Positions 55,545 through 64,000 of a stretch of DNA of 64,000 nt are shown in pieces; position 1 is the first letter of the stretch; every line of letters starts with the position of its first letter. The translations under genes were made by a program, and so were the position numbers. Origin of the DNA: Myotis daubentonii (taxonomy: Eukaryota > Chordata > Mammalia > Chiroptera > Vespertilionidae). The notes under the pieces were generated by a model, which saw nothing but the letters and a program-made list of their open reading frames with translations, was not told the origin of the DNA and made no database searches. The stretch is from assembly GCF_963259705.1 (NCBI RefSeq), contig NC_081841.1:34437358-34501357 (forward strand), in the 5' to 3' direction.

Positions 55545-57074
55545 TGTGGATGTGTGCCCTACAAACAGTGGCTCAGTCCTTAAAATTTCCCAGATAACAA
55601 AATTGAAAAAAGTGCTTTTTAAAAGACATGACGATGTAAACACAAGGAAGTTTAAAATAACACTTGTATAAACTGTTTGAATTGAAGAGAAAAAAACACA
55701 CACCCAAAAGACTTTTGTCAGAATAAAAAGAAAACAAATCCCAAATCCTGACAGCAACATAAAAGCCAAATTCTCCCCCTTCCTTTCATAATGGCTTTTC
55801 TATTGAGTTTCATTTTGACCTTTCATTACTTTCCCAACGTTGAAGGATATTGCCTTTCAAAACTCCCCATTTCTCTGCCGGTTGTACTATTCTTCCTTCC
55901 CCCATTGTTGAGAGTTCTTAGCCACCGCCATCCAAGTGCTGGCCTCCCCTCACAAATAGAAACCAGCATTTTTACACACTTTCCACTTTAAATTCATACC
56001 CTGCATTAAAAAAAAAAAAAGAAAGAAAGAAAGATAACCACTAATCCATAAACATACTAAGAAAGAGAAAAGGTGCTTATTCTTGGCTAGAAAGGAAGCC
56101 ATGTGTATTATATTCAATGGATAGCCAATGCCCCGTCCCCACTCCTACCCCCTCAGCGGCAACAGGATGTTCCACGTAGGAAAGAAAAAACAGCCTTCCT
56201 TCATCAGTCAGAGCTGCGAGGAGGGTGAACCAACTGCATGATCTGATTGATAAAGTTTCATCACAAATTAGCCCATCTCTTTGATGAAAACAAGCAAGGC
56301 AGCGACTACCACAATTTTGTCCTCATAAATTAGTCAACCAGACACACACTACACAGAGCTTGCCACACGAGGGGCAAACTAATTTAATTAATTCATACAC
56401 AGCACCTCATTAAGAGCAGGTTTAGCACTAAGGTTGTGATCTTGTTGAGTCTGCATTATTCTCCACAAAGATGCCCACTTAGTTGTCAGGGATGAGAGGC
56501 CCGGAGAGGGGCAAGATATATACCTCTGTGTAGCTCTGCAGCTGAGAAAATCTAGCCAAGGGAAGAATAACATGAACAGGCTCTATATTCCCCCAACCCA
56601 AGGGGGCATATTCAAGACTTTAAGCATTAGAGCATTAGTGTTCATGTGAATAGGTTACATTTTACTTTTGCTTTTATTATATGTTCCAAACTTTCAAATA
56701 GTACTAAAAACAAATACATTTCCTCACTGGCACAGTATAATTCTTAGCTGATACAGTAAACAAGGGGGCGGAAAAAGATAGAAAATGGATTGTATGTAAA
56801 ATGAACTTGTATGCATAGTTTTTTATCAATTCATAGGACAAGATCTTAGTTTCTAAATACCATTCTCCATTGGTATGTAGCTGCAGATAAGGGGACTCTT
56901 TGAAGTAGCTGATTCCAGTGATGGGGCAGGGAAAAGACAAGATGAGCCTGTAACATCTTATGGTGCCAGAAAATAAGAAAGTTCTAGAAAAACACACTCA
57001 CACACAAAAAAAAACAAAAACCCAGGAGCCTCTTAAAAGAACCCAGGAATCAACCTGAACAGTTCCCAAAGGCC
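55545..57074. other. Repeat-poor DNA with a possible regulatory stretch
   Basis: About 1.5 kb with no recognised repeat or gene apart from an AAAG run near 56005-56033. The part 56190-56480 holds several homeodomain-type words: TGATTGAT near 56244, 'cacaaattagcccat' and 'aatttaattaattca' near 56379. It may be conserved noncoding sequence; this cannot be shown from one genome. Confidence 0.3.
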
Positions 57075-57965
57075 AAAAAACAAATGATTTGAGCAACAAA
57101 ATAATAGTTATTAATAGACTATAAATCATAAAATAAAAATAAATATCCATGAGTCTGAGATATGGGATTAATTTATTAGTGGTGCAAATTAATTCTTGAA
57201 TATGCAAACAAATAAATTGGGGAGAAGGAACAGCTCTTCCCTACAGAAAAGTTCCAAATAAATGAAGGCAATGCAAAATCGCCATTCGAACACTATAGTA
57301 ATGATTGTTGCAAGCAAGATCTACCCATGGGTGCTACAATCAGTGGGAAAATGTTCAAAAAGAAACAAGATATTTGCATAATCTCTTGTATTTAGCCGCA
57401 AGACATTTATTAATTCAATGGGTAAAATAGTAAATTGGCAATAAAGAAATACATCAAATATCACCTTAACCAAGTTATCAAGATTAACATAAACATAGTG
57501 TCATAAAAATAGTGTACTTCCTCATATGATGCCCTTAGAAAAACATGTCACTTCTGTGGTATTTGGTCAAAAATGCATATCCTCAATCTGATCATGATAA
57601 ATCAAACCCAAACCGAAATATATTCGACAAAATAACTGACCAGTAATTATCAAAGTTGTCAAGGTCATGAAAGACAAGGTCATGGTTGAAGACTTACTAC
57701 CGATTGGAGGAGACTAAGGAGATACAATGCAATGTGGGATTCTGGATAGGAACTAAGAGCAGAAAAATAACATTAGTAGAAAAACTAATTTAGAAACAAT
57801 ATTATATAAATATTAATTTCCTGGTTTTGATCACTGTACTATAATTATATAAACTGTTAACATTAGCACAAGCTCAATAAAGGATACAAGTAAACTCTAT
57901 ATTATTTTATAACTTTCCCATAAGTCTAAAATCATTTCAAAATTAAATATTTTTAAAGAAAAAAA
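57075..57965 (+). mobile_element. Old L1 (L1M-type) 3' UTR, long copy
   Basis: Order 'tagactataaatcataaaat', 'ccaaataaatgaaggcaatg', 'gtcaaggtcatgaaagacaa', 'ccgattggaggagactaagg', 'atttcctggttttgatcact' and the A-rich end 'atatttttaaagaaaaaaaa'. The best-preserved of the three copies of this family. Confidence 0.75.
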
Positions 57966-58527
57966 ATCACAGACCAAAAGGAAGAGGGGATAGTGTCAGA
58001 GATTCTACAAGGAAGCTGATAAAACTCACTGTAGAACCACTAGTCTAAATGAATAGTCATCCAAATTAAATAGTTACTTTTTGTTGTTGTTTCTCATATT
58101 AGAAATCCAAAGTTTTTCCAACCATTATATTGGAGAACATATAGTAAATGTTTTACTTTCTTTAACTCTAAGGCTATTTCCCTGTGGCCTTGCTTCATAG
58201 CAGTCTTTTAAAATATAATTAATAGCTGCTAGTTGGTTAAATTGGCTCCCTTATAATCGAATTTTCTTATGAGACTATTCTAATCATTATTGCACATAAT
58301 ACTTTCAACACGTATGCCTTTAAACTGAAAGTATCAGACTCTAGGCCATGTCAACAGCTCCAATGTGCTTATTCTTACAGGACTATTTGGTCACTGATCT
58401 AAATATGAAGCCAAGACAAACTTTAGGGCCCTAAAAATAATGTATTCAAAATATTAAACATTTTCAAATATATAAAAATTATAGGTCACTAAAAGGCTTT
58501 TCACTTAAAAATATACCTAATTCGCAG
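57966..58527. other. Unlabelled AT-rich DNA
   Basis: No feature recognised. Confidence 0.4.
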
Positions 58528-58551
58528 ATATATATATATATATATATTTTA

Positions 58552-58766
58552 AAATATATTTTTATTGATTTCAGAGAGGAAAGTAGAGGGAGAGAGAGAT
58601 AGAAACATCAATGATGAGAGAGAATCACTGATTGGCTGTCTCCTGCACGCCCCCCCACTGGGGATCAAGCCCCAAACCCAGGCATGTGCCCTTGACCGAA
58701 ATTGAACCTGGGACCTTTCAGTCCGCAGGCCAACACTCTATCCACTGAACCAAACAAGCTAAGGCA
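58552..58766 (-). mobile_element. Ves SINE, minus strand
   Basis: A (TA)n tract (58528-58548) leads into 'atatatttttattgatttca', the purine block, 'ctgattggctgtctcctgca', 'aggcatgtgcccttgaccga', 'gggacctttcagtccgcagg' and the head 'gaaccaaacaagctaaggca'. Full-length but mutated in the head. Target duplication unclear. Confidence 0.88.
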
Positions 58767-60289
58767 CAGGTATATTTTTAAGAGTAAAAATAGTTATCAA
58801 TAAAATATGCAAATATAGCTACTTTAAGTAGAATTAATGTTATTACACAAAAATACAAGTATGCCACAATCTCTTTCATGGCAAACCTAATATTTAAAGC
58901 ATATGTACATTATTTTCAAAATACCCATCATGTTTCCAAAATTAACGACAAGTGCAAAAAGAGTAGAGAACTACATAAATAAATTGTATACAGAGACATT
59001 CAAACAGAACCTACTCTTCTTTCTTTTTGCTCACAATGGCTAATGATATGAACTCTAACTCTAATTTTCTTTCTTTTTTAAACAAAACCTGATCTTCTTT
59101 GAGTTCATATCGACCTTGATGAGTGAGTGGATTAAAAAGCCTAGCAAACTGAGCCTAGAGCTAATCCGAAAAGGTGCAATTGCTATATTTCCAACCACCG
59201 AGGCTGCTCTCACTTTTTTTTTCATGCTGCATTTAAGATAAGATGAGGTGCAAATGAGGAAAAAAAGATCAAAACTATTTCAAGTATTACCTCTCAATCC
59301 CAGGGTTTGCAAACTGTGCAGAGAAAGGAGGCAATACAGATAAGGAAAGACTAAAAACCAGAATCTTTGTAGGAGTCTTTGGGATTTAATGGCAGTACTA
59401 GGAAAATAGTTTGGAGCTCTGACCACGTTGTGCACTTATGCCTGAATCTGGAAAAGACAAGGAAACCCCATTGTGGCCTGTCTGTTGTTGACTTATTTTT
59501 TAAGTTTCAGAAACAGTGGCTCAAACTGCTAACTTGGATCAGTACCTGTATAATATCACTACTGGGCTTGGAAAGGACAGCTTGCAATGTGGAAAGCCTT
59601 GAGTTCTATCAGCAACAAAGAAAGAAGCCATAGAAACAAAAGAGACAGTGACATGGAAACTTGTCAGAGGAATAGGATCAATATAGAGAACAGATGTTAT
59701 GGAAATGAAAAAAATAAGAAAAAGGTGGTGGTTTCTTGAGATGTTATTGAATTATGTAACAACTGAAAAAAATTTAGAACAGTCAGTATGTGTCATGCTT
59801 TTAGCATGGACCTTCTTTTGAATATGTCAATATTTAGCCACCAGGTAAATAAACCTAACCATAAGAACTGTGTAAACACACCCAGAGAAAAACAGGTGCT
59901 CTGGTAACAAAACCTATTCACAGCATCACACTACTGTTATACAGCTAAGTTCCTCTCCATCTGAGGCAACCAACCATCCAAGTGGATCCAAAAGCAATTT
60001 TTTCTTTATTTTACAGGCCATTAATACACAACTTCTCAAATACATGCCCATGAGTGAATCAATATTTATGTCAAACACTGTCCTAATAATGTATGTCATT
60101 AAGATTAAGATTTTACTGCTCCCACACCTGGAAGAGGAAGGTTTGGGGACCTGGGGGTGTTGCGGATGGTGGTGGTGCAGCAAGCGGAGGGTAATTTCTC
60201 CAACAAATACACACTTCTATATTCATTGGCATTTCCTACCTTTCCTATTTCTCAAGCCCTTTCTACAGCTCTGTCCGGTACAGCTAAAG
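58767..60289. other. Unlabelled DNA
   Basis: About 1.5 kb with no recognised repeat or supported gene. The frame at 59379-59633 shows no domain. Confidence 0.4.
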
Positions 60290-60445
60290 CACACATTTAC
60301 TGCATTTTGTTCTAAGCATTTCATGCATCTGTACTAATTTAATCCTTAAAAAACTACTATGAGGTTAAATTACTAGAGATGATGAGATTGAGATATGGGA
60401 GTCATCCAAGGTAAATAATGGTCAAGCTGGAATTGAGTTTAGGGG
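60290..60445 (-). repeat. MIR SINE
   Basis: Minus strand: 'taagcatttcatgcatctgt', 'actaatttaatccttaaaaa', 'actatgaggttaaattacta'. Old. Confidence 0.55.
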
Positions 60446-60599
60446 TGTTGGTGCCACATCTGATATTCTTCAATCTCTACTATCTCTTTCATAGTTTGGG
60501 GAATTTCTACATGTTATCTTTTGGAATGAGTGAATGGTACCAACACATGACTCACTTCACTCAACATGCCTTTAAAGCACTAACCGCCCTTCCCACTTC

Positions 60600-60790
60600 T
60601 TTGTCATAAAAAACCCCGTTGCAGTCCCTAGACCTGTGGGCTCCGAGCCTTTGACTCACTGCCACTTCAGGTTGGGCGAGTCCCTGCCTCTTCGGTTCCA
60701 CTTCCGGAAGACAGAACTCCCCATTGCCATCTCCTTACATCCCTGAGCTAGTGTGAGATTTTTCTTACCCCATCTGTTGAGTTCCTATGG
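60600..60790 (+). other. Possible LTR-like fragment, unproven
   Basis: 'cataaaaaaccccgttgcag' followed by 'tgggctccgagcctttgact' and 'gggcgagtccctgcctcttc' resembles the TATA-to-R region of a mammalian retroviral LTR in layout only. No paired end, polypurine tract or gene is visible, and I cannot name a family. Confidence 0.2.
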
Positions 60791-61232
60791 ATAATTAAAG
60801 AAATAAGACTTACATAAGAAAATAAAGAGCTAGTTATTATTCATTGGAAAGCTCAGAACTAGTTTTTTTAAAAGTCGGACTGTTAATTGAAGTAGTTTAA
60901 TTACTTCAAGCAGCAAACACATAAAATATATTGTCTAAATGGGTATGTCATATTTCATGTGCAAATGAAAGAAGGTAAAATGTGGGTCTGTTGGGGTAGG
61001 ACTCTTACAGTATATACTTCTGACTCACACCGTAAGTGGAAGTTATGAGAAATCGGAATATGTCTTACTATGTGTATGAGGTTGGCTTACTGATCGAGTT
61101 TCAGGTCAGGCAGATGTTTTCCAAAATTTCACATGAGTAGAAACCTGTTTTATTCCATTTCTGGGCACAAACATTAAGGGCCCTATTTTAAGGAATGGAC
61201 ACCTTTGAGAATCTGATAAAGGCTATGATTTC

Positions 61233-61234
<2 letters not shown>

Positions 61235-61280
<46 letters not shown>

Positions 61281-61284
61281 CACA
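61235..61284. repeat. (CA)n microsatellite
   Basis: About 50 bp of CA with one G interruption at 61274. Confidence 0.95.
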
Positions 61285-61974
61285 TACCCACACAATACAT
61301 AGACCTAAAATTGTATACAAAATTTCATGGAAGCCATAAGCCCCTGAAAGTCATCCATGGGGTTTAAGAACCCCTATTCAAGGCATAAACAGCACAAAAA
61401 AAGCTTACACTTTGAAAGGATAGCATTTACAAAGTTCATTTGTATATCATGGCTTTTAAATTTAACATGGACCACACACTTCATAGATATAATTTTTATT
61501 AATAATGATTTCATCAGGACAACCCCCCAAATCTAGCTTTAATAATACCTTTTAGACCACAACCATTTATAGTTTATTCACATAGAAAACTTATTCTGTC
61601 TTCCACTTGGGGCCAAAAGTCCAGCCCACCCAGGGAAACACTGGCATCGCCCTAGTGTGTGTCTTTCAGACCTTTCATATGCAAGCAGAGGAGCAGCGTC
61701 AGGACGCATTCTCCTCCCCCGCCTGCTGTCCACCCAGAGGGCTGTGCACCTGGCCTTTGGAGGCAGAAGACATAAGCTTAGAGCTCCACCAATCAGTGCA
61801 GCTTCCTGAGGGTTCCTCCCAGTGTAAGTGAGCTTCCTGCCATTTTAAAAGTATTTATGGGAATGTTGAGAATAATTTGACACTGGACATTTTTACCTTG
61901 TGAATTAACTTTCAGACTTTTCTTCATGGTATAACAATAACAACAACAACAATATGGCAATATTTCTATATGTG
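61285..61974. other. Unlabelled DNA just before the pseudogene
   Basis: Mixed composition. The part 61600-61830 is GC-richer and runs between an AG after a pyrimidine stretch ('gtgtgtctttcag', near 61658-61670) and GTAAGT near 61824. I see no family resemblance in the 74-codon frame here, so I do not call an exon. Confidence 0.3.
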
Positions 61975-63600
61975 ATTTAAACATTAATGGGTCCTTTCAC
62001 ATTAAAAACAATAATAAAAAGATACAAGTACTACAGAAAAAAAAAAAGCAAGATGCTAACATGCTTAAGAAATCTGTCCTTGGATCCTACTGTGGCCAAA
62101 TTGTTCAATCTAAGGTTAATTCATTTTAAAAATCTGTGCAAGTCAAAGATGAGAGTTCTGTAACAACAAAGAAACTTTCAATAACTATTTCTAAAGCCCC
62201 CAAACCTCAGCCTATAAACACCAGCAGTGAGACAGTGAAAAGTCACAGAGCCTCAATATGATGACTACCACCACATTTGTGAGGACTACATCTCACAACG
62301 AACAACTTTTGCATCCTCCTATTAGAAGTCACCACAATAATAGCCATAACACTCAGGACTACCTGAAACAAGGCATCAGTAGAACCTCTGCCAATGTTAC
62401 CATTTGGAAAGGGTCTCATAAGAAAGAATCACTACAATTAAATACAGTTTTATCTAGTGTCAAAACCAGTTCTTCTCAGGAAGTAAAAAGAAATAAGACA
62501 TCAAGAAGCATCACATCTGAAATCACAGCCAGGCTTGCTTCATCTTCTGATATAATATCAAACTGATAGAAAAGTCAAAAGCCATTGACCAGCACAGACA
62601 TTCTAGTACTAAAGCAAAAGCAACTATCAATAGTAGATGGGCTCAGCCCAAAGAAACCCTAGAAAAGGGTAAAGCTCACCTGAATGAGTAGAGAGCTAGC
62701 AAAGGTAGAATGCTGAAAAGGCCTCCTAGCTCAGTAGTTACACAGCCTGAACCTGAAGGACAAAATGAAAAACCAGTTGGGTCCTGTCGGACTACCATGG
62801 CAGAAGATGAACAAAGATTATTTACTGAAAAGGTAAACAAGACATTTTCTGAATGCCTAACCTGATTAATGAGAGATGCCCAAAGGAAGAAATATTGGAC
62901 ACACTGAATGACCTGATTAAAGTTTTTCCAGACGCCAAAAAACTTGTTAAATACTGGATATGCCTTGCACATGTTGAACCATTCACAAGCTCTGTTGGAA
63001 GTATCATCTCCGTCTATGAGAAGACCATTCTGGCAGGAGCTCAGTCTGTTGAAGAAATGTGACATGCAACTGTAGGTATTCTAACAGTGATGATTTGAGA
63101 AAAAGTGAAATTTGGAGAAAAATTTAAGGAGACTTGTGCAACCGAAGAACATATCCAAGAAGTCAACACTGAAGATATTGGTCTTAATCTAGAGTCAAGG
63201 AAACCTGAAATGGAAAATAAACATCATAGAAATGTGGTATTTCAAGATTTTGAAAAAGAGCAAGTTGATAAAACAAAAGATTCAAACAACCATGTTAAAA
63301 ATCCCAATACAGAAACTAAGGAGGGTTGCTTAATAAAATATAATGTGTCTACTATACCATAGCTGCAAAGTGTTAAAAAGAAAATGCAGTTTGAGGAAAT
63401 AAATTCTAAGTTTCTAACACCAATTAGAGGTTCTTAATGACTTCAAGACAAGAGTCCTAAATTGGCCTATATGTTAAAAAGACCATTTTCCTTGTGTCTT
63501 CATTGGACAGTTAACAGAGTGGGGAGATGAAACCAATGCTTTTATATGCCTCCCTAATGCAGCACTGTACCAATGTACTTGGAGACTGAAACAACAGAAG
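61975..63600 (+). pseudogene. CKAP2 processed pseudogene, 5'-truncated
   Basis: CKAP2 is a microtubule-associated protein of the mitotic spindle. Translated pieces follow CKAP2 from about residue 145 to its C terminus (human protein about 680 residues). They include KKSVLGSYCGQIVQSKVNSF near 62070, GISRTSANVTIWKG near 62370, MAEDEQRLFTEKVN near 62795, AKKLVKYWICLAHVEP near 62935 and NTETKEGCLIKYNVST near 63310. No introns interrupt this run, although the human gene has several. The frame is broken: in-frame TAA at 62127-62129, frameshifts near 62247 and 62560, TAG at 62689-62691, a one-base loss near 62860, TGA at 63060-63062 and further changes after 63360. The N-terminal 140 or so codons are missing. 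The cause is most simply an incomplete L1-mediated reverse transcript. Untranslated-looking sequence continues to the window end, so poly(A) and target duplication are not resolved. The identification is from memory of the CKAP2 protein. Confidence 0.88.
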
Positions 63601-64000
63601 AGAGAGAAAGCTATGATAAGAAGTGAGTTTTTATTATTTCTGGGGTGTTTTGTATGTTTGTTGTGGATTCATATGTCTCTGAGATCAGGAGTTGGCTGAG
63701 AACCTAAGTATTCAAGGCATAAGTCTTCTACTAACATTCACATAATAGCAGGAGTTGCCTTCTGGGTGTCAGAAAGCTAAATCCTACATTGTCTATCTCA
63801 ACATACTAATATTTTTCTCTAGTAGGTAGATAAATGTTGTCAACTAGTTCACTATGTTCCTTTAGTATAATTAATAAACGTCATTCTAGTTTCGGTGGTA
63901 TTTCTAAAATAACCAGTACTTAAACTGGCTTTGTAATATAAAAACTTAACTGTTAAATCATGCCCCCTGAAACATGGTAGTTATATACTGTAAACAGTTC
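63601..64000 (+). other. Possible CKAP2 3' UTR copy, continuing out of the window
   Basis: The pseudogene's coding part ends near 63600. What follows is AT-rich, has no other label, and shows no poly(A) tract before 64000, so it may be copied 3' UTR or local DNA. I cannot tell which. Confidence 0.3.

Noticed and set aside
60600..60790. Solo endogenous retroviral LTR
   Set aside because: Only a layout resemblance near 'cataaaaaacccc'. No TG...CA ends or target duplication could be placed, so it is kept only as a low-confidence note.
1..64000. CRISPR arrays, operons, bacterial promoters or phage genes
   Set aside because: The sequence is mammalian by its repeats. No spaced direct-repeat arrays are seen apart from microsatellites and Helitron minisatellites.

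Overview
The window looks like nuclear DNA of a vesper bat (Vespertilionidae, Myotis-like). This rests on its repeats: tRNA-derived Ves SINEs with their A-box/B-box head and pyrimidine-rich tail, Helitrons of the HeliBat type (TC...CTAG ends, a 3' hairpin and an A/T target), SPIN-like nonautonomous hAT elements, a nonautonomous piggyBac with TTAA target sites, mariner MITEs, and bat-type L1 3' ends. I know of no other mammal group in which all of these occur together. There is no bacterial-style gene organisation and no functional protein-coding gene that I can support. Most open reading frames are chance frames or lie inside repeats. The window is best read as intergenic or intronic.

Layout. 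1-4.2 kb: mostly unlabelled single-copy-looking DNA with old LINE pieces. 4.2-9.9 kb: a Ves SINE, a small Helitron, an L1 inserted into a MIR, a Tigger DNA transposon remnant and L1 3' UTRs. 10-19.8 kb: low repeat density, a twin-primed L1 at 15.6 kb, MER5-like pieces, and an unlabelled stretch around 17.8-18.3 kb with possible regulatory character. 19.8-28.4 kb: an L1 3' end interrupted by a mariner MITE, MIRs, a Ves SINE and two L1 3' ends. 28.4-34.4 kb: the richest part, with a SPIN copy keeping an exact 8-bp target duplication, two Helitrons fused head to tail (29131-30821), and a chimeric Helitron (33647-34443) sitting inside an old LINE. 36.9-38 kb: a Ves SINE split by an L1. 40-45 kb: a Ves SINE with perfect target duplications, the piggyBac MITE (43433-43775), a fourth Helitron locus (44177-44557), and a Ves-in-Ves nest beside it. 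48.7-54.8 kb: three more SPIN-like copies plus a 154-bp local duplication that copies one SPIN end with its flank. 55.4 kb: the second mariner MITE. 57-58.8 kb: an old L1 3' UTR and a Ves SINE. 62-63.6 kb: a 5'-truncated, stop-ridden processed pseudogene of CKAP2 (cytoskeleton-associated protein 2).

The parts do not form a pathway. The biology is a layered record of transposition. At least five nested insertions give a relative order of activity: L1 into MIR, mariner into L1, Helitron into an old LINE, L1 into Ves, and Ves into Ves. Cut-and-paste and rolling-circle DNA transposons are unusually prominent for a mammal. All family names are from memory of consensus sequences; no database search was run.
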